NCBI RefSeq assembly: GCF_000819565.1
Contig: NZ_CP004393.1
Location: 4,278,001 to 4,342,000, forward strand
Length of the DNA stretch: 64,000 nt
Origin: Celeribacter indicus
GTDB taxonomy: Bacteria > Pseudomonadota > Alphaproteobacteria > Rhodobacterales > Rhodobacteraceae
Reading direction: 5' to 3'
In this document: one piece after another, positions 9,425 through 20,139 of the stretch
Layout of the letters: each line of letters opens with the position of its first letter
How positions within the stretch are numbered: position 1 is the stretch's first letter
Notes under the pieces: generated by a model
The model's input: only the letters and a program-made list of their open reading frames with translations
Told to the model about the DNA's origin: nothing
Databases searched by the model: none
Translations under genes and position numbers: made by a program

Positions 9425-9717
9425 TCGGAATCTCCACGGGTGCGCGCGAAAGTGCCGGCGCTGTCGTCCGGCGCGTCGTCGTTGCAGGTGTGGGGCAAGG
9501 GCAGCCCGGCGTCCCGGAAGGCCCGGCCGATCCCTGTCGGACCGGGACGCGTCCCGGATCTCGCGCTCGCGCCCTTCGGCTCGGGAAGGGCGCAGCGGGC
9601 ATCGGCGGAGCGAGGGGCCTCAGGATCGATCCGCGAGAGCACCGGCGCGCCACCCCCTCGAACGGAGACCACCGCAAGACATTCGGCGATACCGGCGTTT
9701 TGAGACTGTGACGACAC
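9421..9717 (-). CDS. Possible small protein upstream of the Crp/Fnr gene
   Basis: A 98-codon frame with a GTG start preceded by a strong ribosome site (GGGAGG, 4-5 bases before the start). It ends in an ATGA overlap with the Crp/Fnr start. These two signs favour translation. The predicted protein is rich in Ala, Gly, Pro, Arg and Asp, shows no signal peptide, membrane segment or recognisable domain, and could instead be leader sequence. I do not recognise it. Confidence 0.35.
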   Translation of the reverse strand: MSSQSQNAGIAECLAVVSVRGGGAPVLSRIDPEAPRSADARCALPEPKGASARSGTRPGPTGIGRAFRDAGLPLPHTCNDDAPDDSAGTFARTRGDSE

Positions 9718-10001
9718 AGGACCTCCCTACGACATTAACATTTGTTTATTTCTGCCCTTTCTGCGGCGAATTTTAAAGGGTCACGGCAGGTCAACCGGTC
9801 CCCGAAGCGCACGGTTCCGCCGGTTTCCGGCAAAAAATCAGTCTCGCGCGCGTCTCAGGGAGCCCGGAGCGCACGGACCGGGGCGAAGACGGATCTCGGA
9901 ACTTTTGCGAGCCGGCCCAGTTGATCTCCACCACAGGGGGCTCGTGGTCCGGCGTCGGGCAGTCGTGCCCCGATCATCCTCACCTCATTCCCGGAGGCCT
10001 C
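9718..10001. promoter_or_regulatory. Divergent promoter region between the Crp/Fnr unit and the aldehyde dehydrogenase operon
   Basis: 284 bases without a convincing gene. The half next to the regulator has an AT-rich patch (about 9725-9780, including ttaacatttgtttattt), unusual in this GC-rich window and suited to a promoter. The other end holds ggagg at 9993-9997, the ribosome site for the iron-sulfur subunit. No clear operator palindrome was found. Confidence 0.4.
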
Positions 10002-10508
10002 ATGCAGACGACATTTACCGTCAATGGCCGCGCCGAAGAGGTCGACCACGACCCGCGCGCCACCCTCCTCGACACGTTACGCGACCAGCTCGGTCTCACC
10101 GGAACCAAGAAGGGCTGCGACCACGGCCAGTGCGGTGCCTGCACGGTGATGCTCAACGGGCGACGGGTGAATTCCTGCCTCTGCCTGACTGCGATGCACG
10201 ACGGCGACGAGATCCGCACCATCGAGGATGTCGCGCCCGCAGAGGCACTGTCCCCGCTCCAGGAGGCGTTTCTTGCCTGCGACGGCTATCAATGCGGCTT
10301 CTGCACCCCCGGCCAGATCGTGTCAGCACTCGCCATGTATGACGAGATCCGCCGCGGCGAGCCGTCCTATGTCAGCGCCGACCTGAGCGCGAGGGCGCCG
10401 CTGAACGACAGCGAGATCGCGGAGCGCATGAGCGGAAACCTCTGCCGCTGCTCCGCCTATTCCAACATTCGCGACGCGATCGCGCGCGTCGGGGAGCAGG
10501 GCCGATGA
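10002..10508 (+). CDS. Aldehyde dehydrogenase 2Fe-2S subunit (PaoA/YagT-like)
   Basis: A 168-residue iron-sulfur subunit of a xanthine-oxidase-family molybdenum enzyme. It passes electrons from the molybdenum centre to FAD. The plant-type ferredoxin cluster is bound by [10 protein letters not shown] and NSC, and the second 2Fe-2S cluster by [10 protein letters not shown] and NLCRCSAY. Start at 10002 is fixed by ggagg just upstream and by the family N terminus. E. coli PaoA carries a Tat signal and is about 60 residues longer; here there is none, so the enzyme is predicted to be cytoplasmic. It is the first gene of a three-gene operon and overlaps the next by 4 bases. Confidence 0.93.
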   Translation: MQTTFTVNGRAEEVDHDPRATLLDTLRDQLGLTGTKKGCDHGQCGACTVMLNGRRVNSCLCLTAMHDGDEIRTIEDVAPAEALSPLQEAFLACDGYQCGFCTPGQIVSALAMYDEIRRGEPSYVSADLSARAPLNDSEIAERMSGNLCRCSAYSNIRDAIARVGEQGR

Positions 10509-11521
10509 GACCGTTCGACTATCACCGCGCGAGTACCGCAGGCGATGCCGGCCAGGCCGCGCGCAGGGGCGGAACCTTCATCGCCGGGGGCACGAATATT
10601 CTCGATCTCATGAAGATCCAGGTCATGACGCCGGAGCGGCTCGTGGACATCACCCGTCTCGAGGGGCTCGACGAAATCACCCAGAACGAGGAGGAGCTGA
10701 GGATCGGCGCCCTCGTCACCAATGCCGACTGTGCCGCCAACGCACAGGTCCGGGCGCGGCATCCGCTGCTCAGCCGGGCCATTCTCGCCGGGGCCTCGCA
10801 ACAGATCCGCAACAAAGCGACGACGGGAGGCAACCTGCTCCAGCGCACGCGCTGCCCCTATTTCTACGACGTCGCGACGGCCTGCAACAAACGCGCGCCG
10901 GGCACGGGCTGTGCCGCGCAGGGCGGCATCGGTCGCATGCTTGCCGTCTTCGGCATCTCCGACAGCTGCCTCGCCGCACATCCTTCCGACATGGCGGTCG
11001 CGCTCCGGGCACTCGATGCCACCGTCGAGATCGAAGGCCCCGATGGCGCCTCCCGCTGCGTTGGCCTCGGCGACCTCTACCGTCTGCCGGGCGATCGCCC
11101 GGATGCGGAGACGACGCTCGGAGACGGCGAATTGATCACGGCCGTGACATTGCCCCGGCAAGGGGCGGGCCACCGGCAGGTCTATCGGAAAGTGCGGGAT
11201 CGTGCCTCCTACGCCTTCGCGCTCGTCTCCGTCGCCGCGAGCGCCCGCATCGAAGCCGGACGGATCGCGGAGATCTCGCTGGCCTTCGGCGGCATCGCAT
11301 CGCAGCCCTGGCGCGACCCGGATCTCGAGGCGTCGCTGACGGGCGAGACCCCGGACGAAGAGCTGTTTCGCGAGGTCGCCACACGCTTCACCGATGTGAC
11401 AGCCCCGCATCCCGACACTGCGTTCAAGCTGCCGCTCCTGCGCCGGACCCTCCGGAGTGTCCTGGCCGACGTGACCGGGCTTTCGGGCACCGAAAGCAGC
11501 ATTGACGAGACGAAAGGCTGA
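10505..11521 (+). CDS. Aldehyde dehydrogenase FAD subunit with extra Fe-S cysteines (PaoB/YagS-like)
   Basis: A 338-residue FAD-binding subunit of the molybdenum hydroxylase family. The FAD motif [13 protein letters not shown] (residues 25-37) and [16 protein letters not shown] (from residue 105) are typical. Cysteines C117, C127, C136 and C155 lie in the inserted loop that binds an additional 4Fe-4S cluster in PaoB/YagS proteins; this loop separates them from ordinary xanthine dehydrogenase or CoxM subunits. The gene starts in an ATGA overlap with the iron-sulfur subunit. It would carry electrons from the two 2Fe-2S clusters to the final acceptor, which for PaoABC is oxygen or ferredoxin. 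Confidence 0.92.
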   Translation: MRPFDYHRASTAGDAGQAARRGGTFIAGGTNILDLMKIQVMTPERLVDITRLEGLDEITQNEEELRIGALVTNADCAANAQVRARHPLLSRAILAGASQQIRNKATTGGNLLQRTRCPYFYDVATACNKRAPGTGCAAQGGIGRMLAVFGISDSCLAAHPSDMAVALRALDATVEIEGPDGASRCVGLGDLYRLPGDRPDAETTLGDGELITAVTLPRQGAGHRQVYRKVRDRASYAFALVSVAASARIEAGRIAEISLAFGGIASQPWRDPDLEASLTGETPDEELFREVATRFTDVTAPHPDTAFKLPLLRRTLRSVLADVTGLSGTESSIDETKG

Positions 11522-11524
11522 GCG

Positions 11525-13720
11525 ATGAGCTATGACTTCAAGATGGACGATCCGCAGCCCCGCCTGCTCGACGAGACCCGGCAGGGCGCGATCGGCAAGC
11601 CGATCGACCGCGTCGACGGCCCGGCGAAGGTGACGGGCCGCGCCACCTATGTCGCGGATGTGCTGCCCGCGCGCACCGCCCATGGCGTGCTCGTGCGCGC
11701 CACCATTTCCCGAGGCCGCATCACCGGCATCGACGAGGCGCCGCTCTCCGGGCTCGAGGGGGTTCTCGGCGTCTTCCACGGGCCGAAGTTCATCCGCAAT
11801 CCGGCGCAGGGTATGGCGGGAAAGGCCCCCGTCCAGACCGACATGCGCGTCGACTACCACGGCCAGCCGATCGCGCTGGTCGTCGCCGAAAGCCTGGAGA
11901 CGGCGCGCGATGCCGCCTTTCGCCTTCACATCTCCTATGAGGCGGAAGAGGCGGAGGTCGATCCGGAGGCCGCCTCCGCCGTCGATGTCGACGAGCCGGT
12001 GCGGCGGGGCAACTTCCAGCTTTGCTGGGACAAGGCCGATGTGACCGTCGATGCGGTGCTGACCACCCCCGGCCATGCCGCCGCCGCGATGGAACCGCAC
12101 GGCGCGCTGGCGAGCTGGGAGGGGGACGAACTGACGCTGCGCGGGTCGCTCCAGATGCTCGCATACAACCGCGCGGAGATTGCGGACAGCCTCGGCATCG
12201 ACCCGGAAAAGGTGCGCGTGCTTGCGCCTTTCATCGGCGGGGCGTTCGGCTCGAAACTGGGTATCGGACCGGATGCCGTCGCCGCCGCCGTCGCCGCGCG
12301 GGAGCTCGGCCGTCCGGTGCGGGTGGTGATGGCGCGCCAGACGGTGTTCGACGCGGTGCTCCGGCGTTCGGAGACAATCCAGCACCTGCGCCTCGCCGCC
12401 GACGGGGACGGCCGGCTTCTGGCGCTCGGCCATGACGACCGGGTGTCGAACCTGCCCGAGGAATCCTTCGCGGAGCCCACCACGCGCCAGTCGCAATATG
12501 TCTACGAGGCGGAAGCGATGCGCTTTCAGCAGGAGGTCGCAAGGATCCACCGCACCCCGTCGGGTTCGGTCCGCGCACCGGGAGAGGCAGTCGGCATGAT
12601 CGGGCTCGAAGTGGCGATGGACATGCTCGCGGAGAAGCTCGGAGTGGACCCTGTCGAGCTGAGGTTGCGCAATATGCCGCAGAAACATCCGATCAGCGGA
12701 AAATCCTTCGGGGCCCGCGCCCTCGAGGCGGCGCTCGAGGACGGCGCCCGCAGGTTCGGCTGGTCTGAGCGGAAGGCCGTCGGCACAACGCGCGAAGGCG
12801 ACTGGCTGATCGGTGTCGGCATGGCCTCCGCGGTCCGCCCCAACATGCTGATCGACGCGTCCGCCCGCGTCCGGCTCAGCCCTTCTGGGGCCGTGGTCGA
12901 GACCGATATGACCGATATCGGCACCGGCAGTTACACGATCTTCGCCCAGATCGCGGGCGAGATGCTGGGCATGCCGACCGAGCGGGTCGAGGTGCGGCTG
13001 GGCGACACCCGCTTTCCGCCCGCCTCCGGCTCCGGCGGGTCCTTCGGTGCGAGTTCGACCGGCTCCGCGGTTTTCCTCGCCAGTCGCCGGATCCGGGAAA
13101 AGATCGCGGCAAAGCTCGGCTGCACCCCGGAGGAACTGTCGTTGCAGGATGGCATCGCCCGCGGCGACAACCGGGAGGCACCGCTGGCGGATCTCATCGA
13201 GGGAGAACTCGACGAGACCGCACATATTTCGTCCGGCGACACGGACGAGACGCATTTCTCCTCCGGCTACGGCGCGCATTTCTGCGAAGTGGCGGTGCAT
13301 CGCTGGAGCGGCGAGGTGCGTGTCCGCCGCTTCGTGACCTCGCTCGGCATCGGCCGCGTGCTCAATGAGAAGACGGCACGATCCCAGGCCATCGGCGGCA
13401 TCGTCTGGGGCATCGGCACGGCGCTTCACGAAGCGCTCGAGCACGATCCGCGCACCGGTCATCTCGTGACCCGCGATCTCGCCAACTACCATGTCGCCGC
13501 CCATGCCGACGTGCCGCGGGAGATCGACGTGAAATTCCTCGAGGAACGCGACGACCACGCCAATCCGATGCAATCGAAGGGCATCGGCGAGCTTGGCATC
13601 TCGGGCGCGGGGGCGGCGGTTCTCAACGCGATCCACAATGCCTGCGGCGCGCGGGTGCTGCACCTGCCGGCCACCCCCGACAAGGTGATCGCGGAACTGG
13701 AAAGGGCGGACAGGACGTGA
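11525..13720 (+). CDS. Aldehyde dehydrogenase molybdenum-cofactor subunit (PaoC/YagR-like)
   Basis: A 731-residue catalytic subunit of the xanthine oxidase family, the same length as E. coli PaoC. It binds the molybdopterin cytosine dinucleotide cofactor; GGAFGSK and GSGGSFGASSTG are the expected cofactor-contact segments. The catalytic base is Glu689 in the C-terminal GIGELGISGAG motif. The family oxidises a broad range of aldehydes, often aromatic, to acids. It starts 3 bases after the FAD subunit and closes the operon. A cofactor-inserting chaperone (PaoD/XdhC type) does not follow; it must be encoded elsewhere. Exact substrate unknown. Confidence 0.93.
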   Translation: MSYDFKMDDPQPRLLDETRQGAIGKPIDRVDGPAKVTGRATYVADVLPARTAHGVLVRATISRGRITGIDEAPLSGLEGVLGVFHGPKFIRNPAQGMAGKAPVQTDMRVDYHGQPIALVVAESLETARDAAFRLHISYEAEEAEVDPEAASAVDVDEPVRRGNFQLCWDKADVTVDAVLTTPGHAAAAMEPHGALASWEGDELTLRGSLQMLAYNRAEIADSLGIDPEKVRVLAPFIGGAFGSKLGIGPDAVAAAVAARELGRPVRVVMARQTVFDAVLRRSETIQHLRLAADGDGRLLALGHDDRVSNLPEESFAEPTTRQSQYVYEAEAMRFQQEVARIHRTPSGSVRAPGEAVGMIGLEVAMDMLAEKLGVDPVELRLRNMPQKHPISGKSFGARALEAALEDGARRFGWSERKAVGTTREGDWLIGVGMASAVRPNMLIDASARVRLSPSGAVVETDMTDIGTGSYTIFAQIAGEMLGMPTERVEVRLGDTRFPPASGSGGSFGASSTGSAVFLASRRIREKIAAKLGCTPEELSLQDGIARGDNREAPLADLIEGELDETAHISSGDTDETHFSSGYGAHFCEVAVHRWSGEVRVRRFVTSLGIGRVLNEKTARSQAIGGIVWGIGTALHEALEHDPRTGHLVTRDLANYHVAAHADVPREIDVKFLEERDDHANPMQSKGIGELGISGAGAAVLNAIHNACGARVLHLPATPDKVIAELERADRT

Positions 13721-13741
13721 GCGCCCTGATCGGCTGAACGG

Positions 13742-13763
13742 CGTCGCCCCTGACGGGGCGGCG
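13742..13763. terminator. Hairpin between convergent aldehyde dehydrogenase operon and SDR
   Basis: A 9-bp stem (cgtcgcccc / ggggcggcg, one G-T pair) with loop tgac lies 21 bases after the PaoC-like stop and just before the end of the convergent SDR gene. On the + strand it is followed by tcttc. Likely a shared end signal. Confidence 0.5.
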
Positions 13764-13771
13764 TCTTCGCG

Positions 13772-14719
13772 TCAGAAGAGCAGCCCGAGGAGAAAGGCCA
13801 GTGCCGGCAACCCGAAGAACATCAGCTTGCGCGCGAGATCGGCGTCAACCATGACGGTGTGGTCCTCCGCCTCGTCGCCATAGGAGCCGTCGGCCGCCGG
13901 CGGATAGGCGACAGGATCGAAGAGATTGCCCTCCTGCGGGCTGGCCTGGATGTCGGATTTCTGCGCCTCGAGACCCTCGTCGGCCATGCGCCGGTCGAGA
14001 TAGGCGGGCAGGACCAGCGTCCCGAAGACGAGCCGCAGGACGGAGCGGCCGACGAACAACTCCCGCGCGCCGGTGCGGATGATCTTCATCACCGCTTCCG
14101 CCGGAACGTCGGGACTGAAGACCGGGGCGGCGGGCCGGGGCTTTCGCCGCAACCGGCTGCGCGCCCAGTCGAACTGGGGCGTGTTGATCGCCGGAAGCTG
14201 CACGAGATGCAGCGTCACATCGCTTCCCTCGCGCATCAGCTCCGACCGCAGGCTGCCGACGAACCCGTTGAGCGCATGTTTCGCGCCGGAACACGCCGAT
14301 TGCAGCGGCACGGGCCGATAGGCGAGGCTCGAGCCGAGGAAGATGATCTTGCCGCTCTGCATGTGCCGCAGCGCCTCGCGCGTGGCGTTCACCTGACCGA
14401 GGAAGGTGACGTCCATAACTCGCTCGAATTCTGCGGCCGACATCTCCTCGAACCGCGCGAACATGGTCGCCATGGCCACGTTGATCCAGACATCGGGCAC
14501 GCCGATCCTCGCAACGAGATCGTCGGTCGCCTTCCGCAGCGCCTCCATGGACGCCACGTCCGCCTGGGCAACCTCGAGACCGAGGGCCTTTTCCGACAGC
14601 GCGTCCAGCCGGTCCTCTCCGCGCGCGATGACACCGACGCGATAGCCGTAGGTCAGGAGCTTCTCGACGATCGCCCGGCCGGCGCCGGCCGTGCCTCCTA
14701 CGACGATGGCGGTGTTCAT
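13772..14719 (-). CDS. SDR-family protein with C-terminal membrane anchor and Cys in place of the catalytic Tyr
   Basis: A 315-residue protein with a Rossmann fold (GGTAGAG at residues 8-14, for NAD(P)) of the short-chain dehydrogenase family. The catalytic Ser is present (GSS, 129-131) and Lys147 is present. The Tyr of YxxxK is replaced by Cys143 (QSACSGAKHAL), codon tgt where tat would encode Tyr. The last 18 residues are a hydrophobic stretch (LMFFGLPALAFLLGLLF), a probable C-terminal membrane anchor. Start at 14719 follows a GAGGAAAGGG region. It lies downstream of katE and a small ORF on the same strand, suggesting a stress-related unit. With the Tyr missing it may be inactive as a reductase or have another role; a base error is also possible. 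Confidence 0.85.
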   Translation of the reverse strand: MNTAIVVGGTAGAGRAIVEKLLTYGYRVGVIARGEDRLDALSEKALGLEVAQADVASMEALRKATDDLVARIGVPDVWINVAMATMFARFEEMSAAEFERVMDVTFLGQVNATREALRHMQSGKIIFLGSSLAYRPVPLQSACSGAKHALNGFVGSLRSELMREGSDVTLHLVQLPAINTPQFDWARSRLRRKPRPAAPVFSPDVPAEAVMKIIRTGARELFVGRSVLRLVFGTLVLPAYLDRRMADEGLEAQKSDIQASPQEGNLFDPVAYPPAADGSYGDEAEDHTVMVDADLARKLMFFGLPALAFLLGLLF

Positions 14720-14750
14720 CGGACAGCCCTTTCCTCGGTTGCGGCCGCGC

Positions 14751-14933
14751 TCAGGCGCCTTTCCTGTTCCTGTCGGCAGGAGGCTCGTCAGCGGGCCCGG
14801 CCCCGCCCGCCGGGCGCTTGCGGGACGGATCCGACACGAACTCGCGCGCATCGTGGCGGGTCCCGTGGGCCTCCGATTGGGCGTTGCGCCGATCGGCGGC
14901 CTCCTCGACGCCGGTCTTGCTGTCTTCGGTCAT
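14751..14933 (-). CDS. Small hydrophilic protein, 60 residues
   Basis: A short charged protein beginning MTEDSKTGVEEAADRR and ending in a basic, Pro/Ala-rich tail. The start has an excellent ribosome site (AAAGGAG, about seven bases upstream), which distinguishes it from the longer open frame around it. No signal peptide, membrane segment or domain is visible. It sits between katE (66 bases upstream) and the SDR gene (31 bases downstream) on the same strand, so it is probably co-transcribed and induced with the catalase. Function unknown. Confidence 0.65.
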   Translation of the reverse strand: MTEDSKTGVEEAADRRNAQSEAHGTRHDAREFVSDPSRKRPAGGAGPADEPPADRNRKGA

Positions 14934-14998
14934 CCTGTGTCTCCTTTCTGCCTGCGGTGATCCGGGCGCCGCCGCGGCGCCCGGCAGGGAATGCGCCG

Positions 14999-17077
14999 TC
15001 ACGGCGCGGGGTTGACCATCGCCTCGCGCGACCACAGCCGTTCATGGGCATGTTCGACACAGGCGGCCGGATCGTCCTCCGCCATGAAGACGAAATCATC
15101 CGGCTCCGCATCCACCGCCTCGAGAAGAGCCTTCGCGGGGGCGGAGACGACGATCGCCTTCAGATGCGCGAAGGCATCGGCGGCGAAATCCTTTGCCGGG
15201 GCGAGCTTGGCGAGATCCTTCGCCCCCTCCTCCGAGGGTAGGATCGCGACCGCGTCGAACATCACGGAGGGTGTCCCGGCAAGCTGTCCATCGGCCATCA
15301 GATGCGTGCCCGATTCAAGCGTCACGCCACCGCGTTTCTCCGCGACGATCTGGACCCGCACACCCGCCGCCTCGGCGGCGGAGCGAATCGCCTCCACCTG
15401 CGCATCCTCCGTGCCGTCGGTCACGAGCACACCGACCATCCGCCCCATCGGCTCGTCCGTCGCGGTCTTGTGGATCGACAGGGCATCGGAAATCTGCGCG
15501 TCGAACGGCGCCTTGGCGGGTGTCGCCGCGTCGGGCAGGTCGATCCCGATCCCCTTTGCGATGCGCGCGGCCATGTCCTCGTCGACGTTGCGCAGATGCG
15601 ACAGCGCCTGCACCCGCACATGATCGAGATCGACCTTCGACAGTTCGAAAGTGATCGCGGCCACGATGTGATCCTGTTCGGGCGGCGTCTGGCTGCGGTA
15701 GAATTGCCGCGCCTGGCTGTAGTGATCGGCGAAGGTCTCCGCACGCAGGCGGCGTTTCGGGCCGTGATCCTCCGCATCGGGATAGGTCGCGAAATGATGG
15801 TCCGCCGGCCGTGGGCCGGTCTCCTCGCCTGCCTTGTAGAGGCTGTTCGGCTCGTAATTTGCCCGGCCGGTGTGGACATATGTCTGCATCATCCCGTCGC
15901 GCTGGAAATTGTGCATCGGGCATTTCGGCGCGTTGACCGGGATCTGGTGGAAATTGGTCGTGCCGAGCCGGGATTTCTGCGTGTCGAGATAGGAGAACAG
16001 CCGCCCTTGCAGGAGCGGGTCCTCGGTAAAGTCGATGCCGGGAATGACATTCGAGGGCAGGAAGGCGACCTGCTCCGTCTCCGCGAAGAAGTTGTCGGGA
16101 TAGCGGTCGAGCACCATGCGCCCGACGATGCGCAGGGGGATGTCCTCCTCGGGGACGAGCTTTGTCGCGTCGAGCACGTCATAGGGCTGCTCCGCCGCCC
16201 AGTCCTCGTCGAAAACCTGGACGCCGAGCTCCCATTCCGGACAGTCCCCCATGGTGATCGCCTCGAAGAGATCACGGCGGTTGTAGTCGGGATCCGCGCC
16301 GGAGATCTTCACCGCCTCATCCCAGAGCACCGATTGAGCGCGGAGCTTTGCCCGCCAGTGGAACTTGACGAATGTCGCCTCGCCCGAGGCGTTGACGAAG
16401 CGGAAGGTGTGAACGCCGAATCCGTCCATCATGCGGAAGCTGCGCGGGATGGCGCGGTCCGACATGAGCCACATCATCATATGCATCGATTCCGGGCTGA
16501 GCGAGATGAAATCCCAGAACGTGTCATGCGCCGAGGCGGCCTGCGGAAAACCGCGATCGGATTCGGGTTTCACCGAATGGATGAGATCGGGGAACTTCAT
16601 CGCATCCTGGATGAAGAACACGGGAATGTTGTTGCCGACGAGATCCCAGTTGCCATCCTCCGTATAGAATTTCACCGCAAAGCCCCGCACGTCGCGGGGC
16701 GTGTCCTTCGACCCTTTCGAGCCCGCGACGGTCGAGAAGCGGACGAAGACCGGCACTTTCATGCCCTTCTTCTGAAACGGCTGGGCCATGGTCAGCTCGG
16801 GGATCGGATCGGTGCATTCGAAATAGCCGTGCGCCCCCGTGCCGCGGGCGTGGACGATGCGTTCGGGAATGCGCTCGTGATCGAAGTGGAAGATCTTTTC
16901 GCGCAGGACGAAATCCTCGAGCAGCGTCGGCCCGCGTTCCCCGGACTTGAGGCTGTTCTGGTTGTCGGGAATGGGAACGCCGTGATTGGTGGTCAGGGGC
17001 TCCCCGCCCCGCTGCTGCGGTTCGCCGCCTGATCCGGTGGTCATTTCGATCCCGGACTGGGTCTTCTCGGATGACAT
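14999..17077 (-). CDS. katE: Large-subunit catalase (HPII/KatE, clade II)
   Basis: A 692-residue monofunctional heme catalase that breaks down hydrogen peroxide in the cytoplasm. Active-site His76 ([14 protein letters not shown]) and Asn149 (DLVGNN) are in place, and the heme-ligand Tyr lies in [14 protein letters not shown]. After the catalase core an extra C-terminal domain of about 150 residues (from [11 protein letters not shown]) has the DJ-1/glutamine-amidotransferase-like fold typical of large-subunit enzymes such as E. coli HPII. The ATG at 17077 has AGGAGG six bases upstream. It heads a likely unit with the small 60-residue gene and the SDR. Confidence 0.96.
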   Translation of the reverse strand: MSSEKTQSGIEMTTGSGGEPQQRGGEPLTTNHGVPIPDNQNSLKSGERGPTLLEDFVLREKIFHFDHERIPERIVHARGTGAHGYFECTDPIPELTMAQPFQKKGMKVPVFVRFSTVAGSKGSKDTPRDVRGFAVKFYTEDGNWDLVGNNIPVFFIQDAMKFPDLIHSVKPESDRGFPQAASAHDTFWDFISLSPESMHMMMWLMSDRAIPRSFRMMDGFGVHTFRFVNASGEATFVKFHWRAKLRAQSVLWDEAVKISGADPDYNRRDLFEAITMGDCPEWELGVQVFDEDWAAEQPYDVLDATKLVPEEDIPLRIVGRMVLDRYPDNFFAETEQVAFLPSNVIPGIDFTEDPLLQGRLFSYLDTQKSRLGTTNFHQIPVNAPKCPMHNFQRDGMMQTYVHTGRANYEPNSLYKAGEETGPRPADHHFATYPDAEDHGPKRRLRAETFADHYSQARQFYRSQTPPEQDHIVAAITFELSKVDLDHVRVQALSHLRNVDEDMAARIAKGIGIDLPDAATPAKAPFDAQISDALSIHKTATDEPMGRMVGVLVTDGTEDAQVEAIRSAAEAAGVRVQIVAEKRGGVTLESGTHLMADGQLAGTPSVMFDAVAILPSEEGAKDLAKLAPAKDFAADAFAHLKAIVVSAPAKALLEAVDAEPDDFVFMAEDDPAACVEHAHERLWSREAMVNPAP

Positions 17078-17172
17078 AACTTCCTCCTGTCACACACTCA
17101 CCGAGGCACGGTCGCAACGTCCGGCCATGCAGAGCCAACGGGAGCGGAACCGGGTGGTTCCGGGTGGGGCGG

Positions 17173-17200
17173 AAAAAATGCGGCGCACGGCGAAACGCCG
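17173..17200 (-). terminator. Probable terminator after the opp operon
   Basis: On the minus strand, downstream of the oppF stop, a short hairpin (cggcg-ttt-cgccg, 17188-17200) is followed 9 bases later by six Ts (aaaaaa on the plus strand at 17173-17178). The arrangement ends the opp transcript just before the katE promoter region. The stem is short and the T run is not adjacent. Confidence 0.4.
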
Positions 17201-17244
17201 CCCGGCCGCGAGGGCGGGACGGCGTCCTGCGGGTCCGGGCGCGC

Positions 17245-18236
17245 CTATTCGGCCGGGACCGGCATGCCCGCGAAATGACAGCTCGTGCGATGATCCCCGC
17301 GCAGCTCCTCGGGAGGCTGCGTTTCGCAGACGGGCTGCGCCAGGGGACAGCGCGTGCGGAACACGCAGCCCGAGGGCGGGTTCATCGGGCTGGGAAGATC
17401 CCCCGCGAGGGAGATGATCTTCTTGCCCCGCTCGACCTTCGGATCGGGGACCGGAACGGCGGAGAGAAGGGCCTGCGTATAGGGATGGCGCGGATCCGCG
17501 AAGAGCGCGTCGGAAGATGCCTTTTCCATCATCCGCCCGAGATAGAGCACCATCACCTCGTCGGAGAGGTGTTTCACCACCGACAGGTCATGTGCGATGA
17601 AGATGATCGTCAGCCCGAGATCGCGGCGCAACTCCTCCAGCAGGCCGATCACCTGCGCCTGGATGGAGACGTCGAGCGCGGAGACGGGCTCGTCGCAGAT
17701 CAGGAGCTTCGGCTCGACCACCAGCGCGCGGGCGATGCCGATCCGCTGGCACTGGCCGCCGGAGAATTCGTGCGGATAGCGGTTGATCTGGTTCGGCAGG
17801 AGCCCCACCCGCTCCATCACCTCGCGCACCTTCGCGCGCCGCTCCTTCGCGCCCATCTTCGGGCGGTGGGTACGCAGCGGTTCGGCAATGATCTCCCCCA
17901 CCGTCATGCGCGGGTTGAGCGAGGCGAGCGGATCCTGAAAGATCATCTGGATCTCGGAACGGTATCTGAGCATCTGGCGCGGGCCGAGCGTCAGGAGATC
18001 CGTGCCATCCTCCCAAAGCACCTGTCCCGTCGCGGGCAGCATGCGGATGAGCGCACGGGCGAGGGTGGATTTCCCGCAGCCCGATTCCCCGACGATGCCG
18101 AGCGTCTGTCCGCGCGCGAGGGTGAAGCTCACGCCATTGACGGCATGAAGCTGCGCCGGCGGCGTCCAGGGCAGGTCGGAGGGGCGGCGGATGTCGAAGC
18201 TGACCCGCACATCGCGGACCTCGAGAAGCGGGCGGC

Positions 18237-18240
<4 letters not shown>
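17245..18240 (-). CDS. oppF: Oligopeptide ABC transporter ATPase OppF
   Basis: A 331-residue ABC ATPase. Walker A is GESGCGKST, the signature is FSGGQCQRIGIARAL, and Walker B is LLICDEPVSALD. The C-terminal domain carries the Opp/Dpp-type cysteine motif (CVFRTRCPLAQPVC), which holds an iron-sulfur cluster in characterised members. Start at 18240 gives an ATGA overlap with oppD. OppD and OppF form the ATPase pair that drives peptide import. Confidence 0.92.
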
Positions 18241-19205
<965 letters not shown>

Positions 19206-19209
19206 ATGT

Positions 19210-20136
19210 CTAGCGGTCCTTCGGGTCCAGAGCGTCGCGCAGCCCGTCGCCGACGAAGAAGAAGCCGAACAGCGTGACGATGAAGAAAAACAGGGGGAAG
19301 GCGAGTTGCCAGTAGGTGCCGTAGTTGATCGTCCCCGCACCTTCGGAAATCAGCGCGCCCAGCGAGGTCATGGGTTCCTGCACGCCGAGGCCGAGAAAGG
19401 AAATGAAACTCTCCGTGAGGATCATGTTCGGCACCAGAAGCGTGGCGAACACCGTCACCACACCGATCAGGTTCGGCAGGATATGCCGGCGGATGATGAC
19501 GGGCGCGGGCACGCCGATGGCGCGCGCGGCCTCGATATATTCGCGGTTCTTGAGCGTCAGCGTCTGCCCGCGGACGATCCGGCTCATCTCGAGCCACGAA
19601 ATCAGTCCGACCCCGACAAAGAGCATGGTGATCGAGCGGCCATACATCACGAGCAGAAGGATCAGCACGAACATGTAGGGAATGGCGAGCAGGATATCGA
19701 CGGCGCGCATCATCAGGTTGTCGAGCCGTCCGCCGAAATAGCCCGCGGTCGCGCCCCAGAGCGTGCCGACGATCACCGCGATGGCCGAACCGATGATGCC
19801 CACCGCAAGCGAGATCTGCGTGCCCTGCACCGTGCGCGCGAAGAGGTCGCGTCCCAGGTCATCCGTGCCGAAGTAATGGCCGTTGGCAAGCGAGGGCCCG
19901 CCCTCCTGCGCGACCATGCCCATCACGCCGAAGTCGATTTCCTCGTTGCTCCACCGGGCGAGTGCATTGCCGAACAGCGCGAAGAGCACGACGAAGACGA
20001 GCAGGAAAAGCCCGAACAGCGCCGCCCTGTTGCGAAAGAAGCGCCGCCGCGCATCAGCCCAGAGCGAGCGGCCCGCCACCTCCTCGCGCGCGGTGGCGTC
20101 GGCCAGGGATCGCATTTTCTGACTGTCGATGACCAT
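19210..20136 (-). CDS. oppC: Oligopeptide ABC transporter permease OppC
   Basis: A 308-residue inner-membrane permease with an N-terminal cytoplasmic stretch, a first membrane segment (AALFGLFLLVFVVLFALFG), a periplasmic loop with the family motif HYFGTDDLGRDLF, and five further segments. The EAA loop is EAARAIGVPAPVIIRRHILPN. It pairs with OppB, whose stop lies 3 bases upstream. Confidence 0.93.
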   Translation of the reverse strand: MVIDSQKMRSLADATAREEVAGRSLWADARRRFFRNRAALFGLFLLVFVVLFALFGNALARWSNEEIDFGVMGMVAQEGGPSLANGHYFGTDDLGRDLFARTVQGTQISLAVGIIGSAIAVIVGTLWGATAGYFGGRLDNLMMRAVDILLAIPYMFVLILLLVMYGRSITMLFVGVGLISWLEMSRIVRGQTLTLKNREYIEAARAIGVPAPVIIRRHILPNLIGVVTVFATLLVPNMILTESFISFLGLGVQEPMTSLGALISEGAGTINYGTYWQLAFPLFFFIVTLFGFFFVGDGLRDALDPKDR

Positions 20137-20139
20137 CGC

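Noticed and set aside
10457..13663. Long minus-strand frame opposite the aldehyde dehydrogenase operon
   Set aside because: No domain in it; the plus strand has all cofactor motifs.
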